Part shown: piece by piece, positions 52,018 through 61,846 of the stretch
Layout of the letters: each line of letters opens with the position of its first letter
Position numbering within the stretch: position 1 is the stretch's first letter
The notes under the pieces: generated by a model
The model's database searches: none
The model's input: the letters and a program-made list of their open reading frames with translations, nothing else
Told to the model about the DNA's origin: nothing
Position numbers and translations under genes: made by a program
Source: UBA8389 sp035719105
Lineage (GTDB): Bacteria; Bacteroidota; Bacteroidia; Bacteroidales; UBA1402
Direction of reading: 5' to 3'
Length of the DNA: 64,000 nt
NCBI GenBank assembly: GCA_035719105.1
Contig: DASTGN010000006.1
Coordinates: 124,001 to 188,000 of the forward strand

Positions 52018-55000
52018 ATGATTCAATTCTTTAGTACACAGGCTGGTAGCATTATTGCTGTGCAGGCCAAGAGTGTTTTTTCAGAGGCTGAAAAGGCCAA
52101 ATTGATCTGGCTTTTGAGTGAAGCCAAACCCCTTGACGATAAAGTTCTGGAAGGAATTTTCGTGGGACCTCGTCGCGAAATGATTACGCCGTGGAGCACC
52201 AATGCTGTGGAAATTGCTGCCAATCTGGGTGTGGAAGGCATTCAGCGCATGGAGGAATTCTTTCCCGTTCAAACGGAAGAAGCCGAGCATGACAGCATGT
52301 TGCAGCGCATTTTCAAAGGGTTGAACCAAGATTTGTTCACCATTTCCAAACAGCCGGAACCCATTCGGACCATTTCAGACATTGCAACATATAATGAGCA
52401 GGAAGGTTTGGCCTTGAGCCCAGACGAAATTGACTATTTGGACGAAGTGGCTATTAAAATGGGTCGCAAACTCACTGACAGCGAAGTTTTTGGTTTCTCT
52501 CAGGTGAACTCGGAACACTGTCGCCACAAAATTTTCGGGGGCGTTTACATTATCGACGGCGAAGAAAAGCCTTCATCCTTATTTGAACTCATTAAAAAAA
52601 CATCGGCCATCAATCCCAATCGGTTGGTTTCGGCCTATAAGGACAATGTGGCATTTAATCAAGGCCCTGTCATTGAGCAGTTTGCACCGGCAACGTCGGA
52701 TAAGCCAGACTTCTTTGAAATCAAAGATTTTGAATCGGTCATTTCCCTCAAGGCCGAAACCCATAATTTTCCTACTACGGTCGAACCCTTTAATGGAGCG
52801 GCTACCGGTACCGGTGGTGAAATCCGCGACCGACTGGGTGGTGGCAAAGCTTCCTTGCCCATCGCGGGTACTGCCGTTTACATGACTTCTTACCCGCGCA
52901 CCGAGCCGGATCGCGAGTGGGAGCAATCCATGGAGGAACGCCCTTGGTTGTACCAGACGCCGGAACAGATTCTCATCAAGGCATCGAACGGTGCCAGTGA
53001 TTTTGGAAATAAATTTGGACAGCCGCTGATTTGCGGTTCGTTGCTGACGTTTGAACATGCTGAAAATTCGAAAAAATTCGCTTACGATAAAGTGATCATG
53101 CTGGCCGGCGGTGTCGGTTTCGGCAAAAAAGCGGACGCTTTGAAGGGTAATCCGAAGGTGGGCCAGAAGGTGGTGCTACTGGGTGGTGACAACTATCGCA
53201 TCGGTATGGGTGGCGGTGCCGTTTCTTCCGTGGAAACCGGCCAATACTCATCCGGCATTGAGCTGAACGCTGTTCAACGCGCCAACCCCGAAATGCAAAA
53301 ACGTGCGGCCAATGTGATTCGTGCCTTGGCTGAACTCGATAACAACCCGGTCGTTTCCATCCACGACCACGGTGCAGGCGGCCATTTGAACTGCTTGTCC
53401 GAATTGGTGGAGGCTACTGGTGGCAAAATAGACATGAGCAAGTTGCCCATTGGAGATCCGACGCTTTCGGCCAAGGAAATCATCGGCAATGAGAGCCAGG
53501 AACGCATGGGTCTGTTGGTCAACGCAGAAGATATCGATTTCATCAAGCGAGTTGCCGACCGCGAACGCTCACCCATGTATGTGGTGGGCGAAACGACGGG
53601 TGATCATATGTTTGTCTTTGAACAAGCTGATGGCCAGAAGCCTATGGATTGGCGCTTGGATTACATGATTGGTAAACCCCCGCGGACCGTCATTACGGAT
53701 TCGACCGTGAAAGAAACGTATGAAAGCGTTACTTACGAAGCATCGTTGTTAGACGAATATGTGGAAACCGTGCTTCAACTTGAGGCGGTGGCTTGTAAAG
53801 ACTGGCTCACCAACAAGGTGGACCGTTCGGTGACGGGTAAAGTGGCGCAGCAACAGTGCGTGGGTGAAATTCAGTTGCCTTTATCCGACTGCGGTGTGGT
53901 CGCCTTGGATTATCGGGGCAAAGCGGGTATCGCTACGTCCATCGGGCATGCTCCGCAGGCTGCATTGGCCGACCCTGCTGCAGGTTCCGTACTGGCTATC
54001 GCCGAATCGTTGACCAATATTGTTTGGGCACCACTTAAAGAGCAGATTGACAGCATTTCGCTTTCGGCCAACTGGATGTGGGCCTGCAAGAATCCTGGTG
54101 AGGATGCACGATTGTATAAAGCCGTGCAGGCTGCTTCGGATTTTGCTATTGCCCTGGGTATCAACATTCCGACTGGCAAGGATTCTTTGTCCATGACGCA
54201 AAAATATGGAGACGAAAAGGTGTTCTCGCCAGGTACGGTCATCATTTCTGCCGGAGCGGAAGTTTCGGACGTGAAGAAGGTGCTGACGCCGGTGTTGGTG
54301 AACAATCCTGCGTATCCTTTGTATCACATTGATTTCTCATTCGATACACTTAAATTAGGTGGTTCAGCCTTCGCTCAGTCTTTGAATAAGATTGGAGACG
54401 AGGTTCCGACAGTAACCAAACCCGAATATTTCCGTGAAGCGTTCAACGCCATTCAACATTTCATAGATCAAAAATGGATTGTGGCTGGTCACGACATTTC
54501 AGCCGGCGGTCTCATCACGGCCATGCTCGAAATGTGTTTCGCCAATGTGGACGGTGGTTTGGAAATCAATTTAGATGGTGTGGCCGAAACTGATTTGATC
54601 AAAATATTGTTCGCCGAAAATCCTGGTGTGCTCATTCAAGCGCGAGAACCTCAGAAAGTGGAAAAATACTTGTTCGAAAACGGGCTTGGTTTTGCTAAAC
54701 TCGGTGTGCCTGCCGAAGAACGTCAGATATTGATTGAAAAGGACGGCGCGCAATACGACTTTTTTATCGACCATTTGCGTGACGTTTGGTTTGAATCGTC
54801 CTATTTGCTGGAACGCAGACAAAGCGGTGTGAAAGCAGCGACGGCGCGGTTCGAAAACTATAAATTGCAACCGCTGGAATTTGTTTATCCTCAATCGTTT
54901 AATGGTAAGTTTTCCAAATACGGCATTTCTCCAGACCGCCGAACCAAAACGGGGGTAAGAGCAGCCATCATTCGTGAAAAAGGTGTAAACGGCGACCGTG

Positions 55001-55710
55001 AAATGGCTTATGCCTTATATTTGGCCGGTTTCGACGTTAAAGATGTGCACATGACCGATCTCATGTCAGGCCGCGAAACACTGCAAGATGTGAACATGAT
55101 CGTCTTCGTGGGCGGTTTTTCCAACTCCGACGTCCTTGGTTCCGCCAAAGGTTGGGCCGGTGGCTTCCTCTTCAACGAAACAGCTCGCAAAGCGCTGGAT
55201 GCTTTTTATGCTCGCCAAGACACCTTGAGCCTCGGTATCTGCAACGGTTGCCAATGTTTGGTTGAACTCGGCCTGATTTATCCCGAACACCAGCAGATGC
55301 CCAAAATGTTGCACAACGAATCGCACAAGTTCGAGTCTGAGTTCGTCACGGTAACCATTCCCGAAAACCATTCTGTGATGCTGAAATCGTTGGCAGGCAG
55401 TAAATTGGGAGTTTGGGTGGCTCATGGAGAAGGCAAGTTCAACCTGCCTTACGAAGAATCCAAATACCACATCATAGCCAAATACAACCATTCCGCATAT
55501 CCTGCTAATCCCAACGGTTCCGACTTTGATACCGCTGGTATTTGTTCCGCTGATGGCCGCCATTTAGCCATGATGCCACATCCTGAACGCGCCATTTTCC
55601 CTTGGCAGAACGCGAATTATCCATTGGATCGTATCAACTCCGACCAAGTTACTCCTTGGATGGAAGCTTTTGTAAACGCCCGCAAATGGGTTGATGAAAA
55701 AACAAAATAA
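52018..55710 (+). CDS. purL: Phosphoribosylformylglycinamidine synthase
   Basis: PurL converts FGAR and glutamine to FGAM in purine synthesis. The large single-chain form has 1230 residues. It has an N-terminal domain, linker, two AIRS-like catalytic halves and a C-terminal glutaminase domain. Landmarks are FSQVNSEHCRHKIF, ETHNFPT, GGAVSSVETG, GHDISAGGL and, in the glutaminase, LGICNGCQCL with catalytic Cys1075. ATG 52018 (MIQFFSTQAGSIIAV) follows a -7 element at 51983-51990. The stop overlaps the start of a cvfB-like gene by one base (TAATG). Confidence 0.96.
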   Translation: MIQFFSTQAGSIIAVQAKSVFSEAEKAKLIWLLSEAKPLDDKVLEGIFVGPRREMITPWSTNAVEIAANLGVEGIQRMEEFFPVQTEEAEHDSMLQRIFKGLNQDLFTISKQPEPIRTISDIATYNEQEGLALSPDEIDYLDEVAIKMGRKLTDSEVFGFSQVNSEHCRHKIFGGVYIIDGEEKPSSLFELIKKTSAINPNRLVSAYKDNVAFNQGPVIEQFAPATSDKPDFFEIKDFESVISLKAETHNFPTTVEPFNGAATGTGGEIRDRLGGGKASLPIAGTAVYMTSYPRTEPDREWEQSMEERPWLYQTPEQILIKASNGASDFGNKFGQPLICGSLLTFEHAENSKKFAYDKVIMLAGGVGFGKKADALKGNPKVGQKVVLLGGDNYRIGMGGGAVSSVETGQYSSGIELNAVQRANPEMQKRAANVIRALAELDNNPVVSIHDHGAGGHLNCLSELVEATGGKIDMSKLPIGDPTLSAKEIIGNESQERMGLLVNAEDIDFIKRVADRERSPMYVVGETTGDHMFVFEQADGQKPMDWRLDYMIGKPPRTVITDSTVKETYESVTYEASLLDEYVETVLQLEAVACKDWLTNKVDRSVTGKVAQQQCVGEIQLPLSDCGVVALDYRGKAGIATSIGHAPQAALADPAAGSVLAIAESLTNIVWAPLKEQIDSISLSANWMWACKNPGEDARLYKAVQAASDFAIALGINIPTGKDSLSMTQKYGDEKVFSPGTVIISAGAEVSDVKKVLTPVLVNNPAYPLYHIDFSFDTLKLGGSAFAQSLNKIGDEVPTVTKPEYFREAFNAIQHFIDQKWIVAGHDISAGGLITAMLEMCFANVDGGLEINLDGVAETDLIKILFAENPGVLIQAREPQKVEKYLFENGLGFAKLGVPAEERQILIEKDGAQYDFFIDHLRDVWFESSYLLERRQSGVKAATARFENYKLQPLEFVYPQSFNGKFSKYGISPDRRTKTGVRAAIIREKGVNGDREMAYALYLAGFDVKDVHMTDLMSGRETLQDVNMIVFVGGFSNSDVLGSAKGWAGGFLFNETARKALDAFYARQDTLSLGICNGCQCLVELGLIYPEHQQMPKMLHNESHKFESEFVTVTIPENHSVMLKSLAGSKLGVWVAHGEGKFNLPYEESKYHIIAKYNHSAYPANPNGSDFDTAGICSADGRHLAMMPHPERAIFPWQNANYPLDRINSDQVTPWMEAFVNARKWVDEKTK

Positions 55711-56540
55711 TGGCAATTCTCGGAAAAGTTAACCCTTTAAAAGTGGTGAAAGTCGTGGACTTTGGTGTCTACTTGGACGGCGGAAGTGATGGAGAGATTC
55801 TGTTACCAAAGCGTTATGTTCCCGAAAGCTGTGAGATAGGCGACACGTTGTCTGTTTTCATCTACAACGACTCAGAAGACAGGCTGATTGCCACGACGGA
55901 GAAACCCTTGGTCATGGTAGGTGAATTCGCCACTTTGGAAGTGGTGGAAGTCAACGAAGTGGGTGCGTTTTTGGATTGGGGGCTGATGAAAAACCTGATG
56001 GTCCCATTCCGGGAGCAGAAGATCAAGATGGAAGCAGGTCGTCGCTACCCGGTGTTCGTCTTTGTCGATTTCGACAGTAAGCGGATAACGGCTTCGGCCA
56101 AGATTGAAAAATTCGTGGACGAAAGCAAGCCGGAATTGGAAGTAGGGCAGGAGGTTGATCTTCTCATTTACAAGAAGACAGATATGGGTTGGAAAGCCAT
56201 TGTCAATCAGCAATATACTGGTGTTTTGTACGATAACGAGATTTTTAGGGAAGTTCACACCGGTGATTCCTTGAAGGGCTTTGTTAAGCTTATTCGCCCG
56301 GATGACAAGATTGATTTGATGTTGCAGAAGCCCGGTTTCGAAAAAATCGATGATTTTGCGCTCAAGCTTCTAGATTTATTGAAGCAAAATGACGGCTATC
56401 TGCCGTATACAGACAAAAGTCCGGCGGATGCCATTTATGAGGAGTTCGGCATCAGTAAGAAAACATTCAAGAAAGCGGTTGGTGATTTGTATAAAAAGCG
56501 ACTTATTTTATTGGAGCCAGACGGAATCCGATTGGCTTGA
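55710..56540 (+). CDS. cvfB: S1 RNA-binding CvfB-like protein
   Basis: The 276-residue protein has S1-type OB folds (VVDFGVYLDGGSDGEILLPKRYVPE, ALSO VNEVGAFLDWGLMKNLMVPFREQ) and a C-terminal winged-helix segment (EFGISKKTFKKAVGDLYKKRLI). This is the layout of CvfB/YitL, which bind RNA. It is translationally coupled to purL through TAATG, an association I have not seen explained. A good terminator follows at 56561-56593. Confidence 0.88.
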   Translation: MAILGKVNPLKVVKVVDFGVYLDGGSDGEILLPKRYVPESCEIGDTLSVFIYNDSEDRLIATTEKPLVMVGEFATLEVVEVNEVGAFLDWGLMKNLMVPFREQKIKMEAGRRYPVFVFVDFDSKRITASAKIEKFVDESKPELEVGQEVDLLIYKKTDMGWKAIVNQQYTGVLYDNEIFREVHTGDSLKGFVKLIRPDDKIDLMLQKPGFEKIDDFALKLLDLLKQNDGYLPYTDKSPADAIYEEFGISKKTFKKAVGDLYKKRLILLEPDGIRLA

Positions 56541-56560
56541 AATCCGCAAAATAGTATGAT

Positions 56561-56593
56561 AGGGAGTATGTTGATTCATATTCCCTTTTTTTT
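56561..56593 (+). terminator. Terminator after the purL-cvfB transcript
   Basis: A 10-base stem AGGGAGTATG/CATATTCCCT (56561-56570 with 56577-56586, one G-U pair) with loop TTGATT is followed by a T-run to 56593. Confidence 0.9.
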
Positions 56594-56711
56594 GCTTCGA
56601 CTTATTTTTACTATAATGCTCATAATGATGCAATAAATGGTAATAAAAGTACATAATGTAACAAAAAATAAAATAAGTATGTCATAATGTAGTATAATAT
56701 GCCAAAAATAG

Positions 56712-56719
56712 TACCTTTG
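56712..56719 (+). promoter_or_regulatory. -7 element of amt
   Basis: TACCTTTG matches TAnnTTTG, 22 bases before ATG 56742. The upstream TTTG is not evident in the AT-rich stretch. Confidence 0.5.
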
Positions 56720-56741
56720 CGCTCAAATTAACCTAATTGAG

Positions 56742-57977
56742 ATGATTGACGTAGGACTAACTACTTTTATGATTCTGGCAACCAGCTTAGTAATGCTGAT
56801 GACGCCGGGTCTGGCCTTTTTTTACGGCGGTTTGGGATGCAAAAAGAATATCCTGAGCATCATGATGCAAAGTTTTGTTTCCATGGGAATAAGTACCGTG
56901 CTTTGGTTTGCATTCGGATATTCGGTCTGTTTTAGTGGTAACATGGCTTCTCATACCGACTTTTTCGGTATTATCGGGAACTTTGACAAAGCATTCTACC
57001 ACGGTATTACACCATCTACTTTGTATTCAGCGGATAAACCCTTTCCGGAATATATTTTCATCGCCTACCAGATGATGTTTGCCATCATCACTCCGGCACT
57101 GATTACAGGCGCCTTCATCAACCGTGTATCGTTCAAAGCCTACGTCTTTTTCTTGATTTTGTGGCAAATTTTGGTGTATTATCCCTTTGTGCACATGATT
57201 TGGGGTGGTGGATTGTTAGCCAATTGGGGCGTATTCGATTTTGCTGGGGGAATCACCGTGCACACAACAGCTGGTTTTGCAGCGCTTGCATCGGTTTATT
57301 TTGTCGGAAAGCGTCAACACAATAAAACGGATCCCAACAACATTCCTTTGGTGGCCATCGGTACGGCCTTGCTTTGGTTCGGTTGGTACGGTTTCAACGC
57401 AGGTAGTGAACTGGCAGTCAACTCCATCACTGTTTCTGCATTTTTGAATACCGACACGTCAGCCTCCTTTGCGGCGGTGACTTGGTTGCTGATTGAATGG
57501 AATACTGGTAAAAAGAAGCCAACGTTCATCGGTTTGATGACGGGAGCAGTGGCTGGTCTGGCTACTATTACGCCGGCAGCGGGCTATGTAGACATTTATT
57601 CATCGGCCATCATCGGTGTCATTGCCGCCGTGGGTTGCTTTTTTGCAGTAAAATTCAAGGAAAAAAGAGGTTGGGACGATGCGCTCGATGTTTGGGGCAT
57701 TCACGGAATGGGAGGCGTCATCGGAACCCTGTGTCTGGGTTTGTTTGCGCACAGCACCATCAATGCAGTGATTCCGAACGGCTTATTTTTTGGGGGAGGT
57801 TTGGGGCTTTTGTTCAAAGAAGTCGTGGCCATTTTGTTGGCAGTAGGCGTAGGCTTTTTCTTCACGCTGTTATTGTTCCGTGCCATCAATAAGTTCATCC
57901 CGGTTCGGGTATCCAATGTAGAACAACGGGTCGGTTTGGATATTTTACATCACGGTGAAGTTGCTCGACAAGAGTAA
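56742..57977 (+). CDS. amt: Ammonium transporter
   Basis: The 411-residue protein has eleven hydrophobic segments and Amt features: PGLAFFYGGLG at the start, WGGGLLANWGVFDFAGGITVHTTAGFAAL (the pore histidine in VHTTAG) and DALDVWGIHGMGG with a second pore histidine. Amt admits ammonium when nitrogen is scarce. No glnK/glnB gene lies next to it in the window. The gene has its own promoter and follows a terminator, so it is monocistronic. It converges on the metallophosphoesterase gene. Confidence 0.95.
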   Translation: MIDVGLTTFMILATSLVMLMTPGLAFFYGGLGCKKNILSIMMQSFVSMGISTVLWFAFGYSVCFSGNMASHTDFFGIIGNFDKAFYHGITPSTLYSADKPFPEYIFIAYQMMFAIITPALITGAFINRVSFKAYVFFLILWQILVYYPFVHMIWGGGLLANWGVFDFAGGITVHTTAGFAALASVYFVGKRQHNKTDPNNIPLVAIGTALLWFGWYGFNAGSELAVNSITVSAFLNTDTSASFAAVTWLLIEWNTGKKKPTFIGLMTGAVAGLATITPAAGYVDIYSSAIIGVIAAVGCFFAVKFKEKRGWDDALDVWGIHGMGGVIGTLCLGLFAHSTINAVIPNGLFFGGGLGLLFKEVVAILLAVGVGFFFTLLLFRAINKFIPVRVSNVEQRVGLDILHHGEVARQE

Positions 57978-57994
57978 CTTTACATGCATCAACA

Positions 57995-59110
57995 CTAATA
58001 TTTCAGTTGGATTTCTACCAACTCGGATTGAGTGCCGATACGGTACAATGGCCCCCAAATGCCGAGTCCGGAAGACACATAAAAATGGGTTTTACCTTTT
58101 TTGAGATAACCGTGTCCCAATTCGAATATTTTGGCGACAAAAAGGTTGCCAGGGAAGAATTGACCGTTGTGGGTATGTCCTGAAATTTGCAAGTCGATTC
58201 CGTTGTTGCAGGCCTGTTCGAGCGCATACGGTTGATGATCAAGCAAGATCTTGGGCAGTTCGGGTTTCAACCCTTTGATCAACGCTTCTAAGGGTTGGCG
58301 GTTGGGATTTGTTCGATCGTCCCGACCAATGAGATAAAAGCTGTGATCCACCAATGCAACCGAATCGTGCAACATTCTGATGCCGGCTGCACGCAGGTAT
58401 TCATTGATTTCTTCAGGAACCCCCGAGTAATATTCGTGGTTTCCACTGATGGCAAAAACACCCAGCGGAGCATGCAATTGGCTGAGTTCTTGTTCCATTT
58501 TCTGTTCCATGACCGGGCCGAAAGAGCGATCGGTGATGTCTCCCACGAGCATGATAATATCTGGTTTCCGTGCATTGATCATCTGCACGTAGCGGTGCAG
58601 CATTTTTTTGTCAATGCTGGTTCCCAAATGGATGTCACTGGCTGCTACAATCTTAATTTCCTTGTGCTGAATCGGGTTCTCGACGGTCAAATCCAATTGA
58701 ACCAATGCCGGGTGGTTGAACCGATAGTTCCCGATAATCAGGACGATAGCGATGACCACTAGGCTGATGACAGCCGTCCACTGCCGGACATCATACATTC
58801 CTGCCGGGGCAAAATGGATGAATCGGTTTATTAAGCCTACCAGGTCGATCACCAAAAAGGACAGAGCCATGTAGATGACCGCCAATAAAAAGGTGTAAGT
58901 GGTGAACGTTAGTATTTTAGCAAACGGAAGGCCGAGGTTTTGTTCAAAATAAAGCCCGGCAAAAAGAGCCAAAAAAAGGAGGATGTAACCGACACCAAAA
59001 ACCCATCGAATGATCGGTTTGGCCGGTAATAGGTGCATACCTTTGAAAAAAACAAGCGCAAACAACCCGAGGATGATTGCGAATATGACAATAAAAAAGG
59101 AAAGTTTCAT
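57995..59110 (-). CDS. Membrane-anchored metallophosphoesterase
   Basis: The 371-residue protein has four N-terminal hydrophobic segments followed by a calcineurin-like phosphoesterase domain with the metal-binding motifs AASDIHLG, VGDITDRS, GNHEYYSG and SGHTHNGQ. The domain is probably outside the inner membrane after the TM helices. Related YkuE/LpxH-like enzymes act on lipid or pyrophosphate substrates; the substrate here is unknown. It is convergent with amt and separated by 17 bases. Confidence 0.9.
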   Translation of the reverse strand: MKLSFFIVIFAIILGLFALVFFKGMHLLPAKPIIRWVFGVGYILLFLALFAGLYFEQNLGLPFAKILTFTTYTFLLAVIYMALSFLVIDLVGLINRFIHFAPAGMYDVRQWTAVISLVVIAIVLIIGNYRFNHPALVQLDLTVENPIQHKEIKIVAASDIHLGTSIDKKMLHRYVQMINARKPDIIMLVGDITDRSFGPVMEQKMEQELSQLHAPLGVFAISGNHEYYSGVPEEINEYLRAAGIRMLHDSVALVDHSFYLIGRDDRTNPNRQPLEALIKGLKPELPKILLDHQPYALEQACNNGIDLQISGHTHNGQFFPGNLFVAKIFELGHGYLKKGKTHFYVSSGLGIWGPLYRIGTQSELVEIQLKY

Positions 59111-59172
59111 ATACCTTAGGAATTAGACCCTAAAAGTACAGAAACTTTCCTGGATGTTTGTTAGGTTGGTAA

Positions 59173-60396
59173 TTAAGACAGCTTTTTGTCTAAATTAACT
59201 TTGAGTGCCTGAAGAAATTCCTGGGTGCTCAGGTAATTCGAGCGATCCAGTTTGTCACCGTAAATCATGACCGCCAAATCTTTGGTCATTTTGCCTTCTT
59301 CCACCGTTTCCACACAAACTTGTTCCAGTTTTTGGCAGAAATCGATGAGTTCGGCATTGCCGTCCAGTTTGCCACGGTGTTCCAAGCCTCGGGTCCAAGC
59401 AAAGATAGAAGCTATGGGATTGGTGGAGGTCTCCTTGCCTTGCTGATGTTGACGGAAGTGACGAGTCACCGTTCCATGAGCGGCTTCGGCTTCCACCGTT
59501 TTACCGTCTGGGGTGACCAGAACGGAGGACATCAGACCGAGTGAACCGAAGCCTTGTGCTACGGTATCCGACTGAACGTCACCGTCGTAGTTCTTGCATG
59601 CCCAGACAAAGCCGCCTTCCCACTTCAAAGCGGAAGCGACCATGTCGTCGATGAGCCGGTGCTCGTAAGTGATTCCGGCTGCTTTAAAGGCCTCTTTGAA
59701 CTCAGCCTCGTACACTTCGGCAAATATATCCTTGAAGCGGCCATCGTAAGCCTTCAGGATGGTATTTTTAGTCGAGAGGTAGAGCGGCCATTTTTTATCG
59801 AGTGCCACTTGGAAGGAACTTCTGGCGAAACCGAAAATGGAATCGTCGGTGTTGTACATGCACATTGCCACGCCATCGCCTTCGAAGTCGTAAACATCCC
59901 AACTTTGCACTTCACCCGCTTCGTTGGTGAAACTCATGCGAAGGGTACCCTTGCCTTTGATCACTTTATCGGTGGCCTTGTACTGATCGCCAAAGGCATG
60001 ACGGCCAATGACGATGGGTTTGGTCCAAGTGGTTACGTATCGGGGAATGTTTTTGCAAAGGATGGGTTCACGAAAAACGGTTCCGCCAATAATGTTACGA
60101 AGGGTTCCGTTGGGTGATTTCCACATCTTCTTCAAACCGAATTCTTCGACTCGAGCCTCGTCCGGTGTGATGGTGGCGCACTTGATGCCAACATGGTACT
60201 TTTTGATGGCATTGGCTGCATCGATGGTCACCTGATCGTTGGTTTGATCACGATATTCGATTCCCAGGTCATAATATTTGATGTCCAGATCGAGGTATGG
60301 AAGGATGAGTTGTTCTTTAATGAATGCCCAGATAATTCTGGTCATTTCGTCCCCATCCAATTCTACAATGGGGTTGGCTACTTTTATTTTTGACAT
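59173..60396 (-). CDS. icd: NADP-dependent isocitrate dehydrogenase
   Basis: Icd oxidises isocitrate to 2-oxoglutarate with NADP. The protein has 407 residues from ATG 60396 (MSKIKVANPIVELDGDEMTRIIW); an in-frame ATG at 60435 lies inside gltA. It belongs to the eukaryote-like, homodimeric type II, seen from the VELDGDEMTR start and from ISP-like NGTLRNIIGGTVFREP, DDMVASALKWEGGF and AAHGTVTRH (catalytic region). The gap to the citrate synthase stop is one base. It completes the acn-gltA-icd run that feeds 2-oxoglutarate and glutamate synthesis. Confidence 0.95.
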   Translation of the reverse strand: MSKIKVANPIVELDGDEMTRIIWAFIKEQLILPYLDLDIKYYDLGIEYRDQTNDQVTIDAANAIKKYHVGIKCATITPDEARVEEFGLKKMWKSPNGTLRNIIGGTVFREPILCKNIPRYVTTWTKPIVIGRHAFGDQYKATDKVIKGKGTLRMSFTNEAGEVQSWDVYDFEGDGVAMCMYNTDDSIFGFARSSFQVALDKKWPLYLSTKNTILKAYDGRFKDIFAEVYEAEFKEAFKAAGITYEHRLIDDMVASALKWEGGFVWACKNYDGDVQSDTVAQGFGSLGLMSSVLVTPDGKTVEAEAAHGTVTRHFRQHQQGKETSTNPIASIFAWTRGLEHRGKLDGNAELIDFCQKLEQVCVETVEEGKMTKDLAVMIYGDKLDRSNYLSTQEFLQALKVNLDKKLS

Positions 60397-60397
60397 T

Positions 60398-61753
60398 TCA
60401 ACGGTTTTTGAGGGGGATAAATTCTTGTTTATCACCTACATTCTTATAAGCAGGACGGATGATGCGTTTGCCAGTGAAGTTCAATTCTTCGATGCGGTGG
60501 GCACACCAGCCGACGATGCGGGACATGGCGAACAACGGAGTGTACACTTCTTCTGGCAAGCCGATGGCGTCGTAAACGAATCCGGAGTAGAAATCCACAT
60601 TGGCGCAAACTTGTTTGTTGATGTCGGAGCCTTTGAATCCCATGAAACACTTGATGGCTCGTTCTTCGACCAGTTCCATAAAGGCCAGTTCCTTTTCTAG
60701 GTTTTTTTCCTTGGCAAGCACTTGGGCGAGCTCCTTCAATAGAATGGCGCGGGGGTCGGAAATCGTATAAACGGCGTGACCGATACCATAGATGAGGCCG
60801 GATTTATTGTAGGCGTCCTTATTGAGCATTTTGTTCAAATAGGCATCGATTTCCTTGGTGTTCTTCCAATCTTTGATAGCAACCTTCAAGTGGTCGAACA
60901 TGGCTTTAACCTGAATGTTGGCTCCTCCGTGAAGTGGCCCTTTCAGCGAGCCAATACCAGCTGCGATGGACGAATACGTGTCGGTGTGTGAGGAACTGGT
61001 TACTCGAACCGTGAAGGTTGAGTTGTTACCACCACCGTGTTCGGCATGCAAAATCAACATCAAATCCAAAATCTTGATTTCCAAATCGGTATAACCATTT
61101 GGTCCTTTCATCATGAACAAGAAATTTTCGGCAATGGACATACCTTCGTTCGGATGGCGAATGTGCAAAGAACGCCCTTGTTGACTGTGTCTCAGGATGT
61201 TGTAGGCGTATGCAATGATGGTTGGGAATTTGGCGATCAAATCGACGGACTGGCGCATCAGATTTTCACGGGTGATGCTGTCTGGATTTGGATCGAAGGT
61301 GTACATTTCCAAAACGCTGCGTGACAGGATGTTCATGATGTTGGAACCTTCCAGATCCAAAATGTTCATCGTCGCCTTGTGTTCCAGCGGCATGTATTTG
61401 TACAAAATTTCGTGGAATATTTTCAGTTCCTCTGAATCGGGCAGAGAACCCGACAGCAAGAGGTAACAGGTTTCTTCGAATCCCAGTCGATCTTCCCCTT
61501 GAATGCCATGGACTAAATCGACCACGTCGATGCCCCGGTAAATCAGTTTGCCGGGAATGGCAATGAGCTTGCCTTCCGCATCTTTTTCGTAACCAACTAC
61601 GTCGCCGATTTTACTCAGGCCAACCAGCACACCGGTATGATCCTCGTTGCGTAATCCTCTTTTTACACCGAATTTGGTGAACAATTCCTTGTCAATACGA
61701 GCGGTTGACTTAATTGTTTCTGACAATTTGAAAATCATGTAATCGTTTTGCAT
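60398..61753 (-). CDS. gltA: Citrate synthase
   Basis: Citrate synthase condenses oxaloacetate and acetyl-CoA. The 451-residue protein has the family landmarks GKLIYRGIDV, HAEHGGGNNSTFTVRVTSSSHTD (the key His), GPLHGGANIQ (second His region) and GIGHAVY. ATG 61753 is used; ATG 61738 is also possible. It is the middle gene of the TCA run, 93 bases from acn, with a small inverted repeat (61814-61827) in the gap. Confidence 0.93.
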   Translation of the reverse strand: MQNDYMIFKLSETIKSTARIDKELFTKFGVKRGLRNEDHTGVLVGLSKIGDVVGYEKDAEGKLIAIPGKLIYRGIDVVDLVHGIQGEDRLGFEETCYLLLSGSLPDSEELKIFHEILYKYMPLEHKATMNILDLEGSNIMNILSRSVLEMYTFDPNPDSITRENLMRQSVDLIAKFPTIIAYAYNILRHSQQGRSLHIRHPNEGMSIAENFLFMMKGPNGYTDLEIKILDLMLILHAEHGGGNNSTFTVRVTSSSHTDTYSSIAAGIGSLKGPLHGGANIQVKAMFDHLKVAIKDWKNTKEIDAYLNKMLNKDAYNKSGLIYGIGHAVYTISDPRAILLKELAQVLAKEKNLEKELAFMELVEERAIKCFMGFKGSDINKQVCANVDFYSGFVYDAIGLPEEVYTPLFAMSRIVGWCAHRIEELNFTGKRIIRPAYKNVGDKQEFIPLKNR

Positions 61754-61846
61754 AATAATACAGTATTTAACGTTCCTATTCTATACAGTTGTTTTTCGTG
61801 ACTCGGCATAGTCGAAGCAAGCTTCGCCTCTTCACTTGCTACTCAA

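Noticed and set aside
61814..61827. Short palindrome CGAAGCAAGCTTCG between acn and gltA
   Set aside because: Short stem with no T-run on the transcribed strand; not enough to call a terminator or operator.
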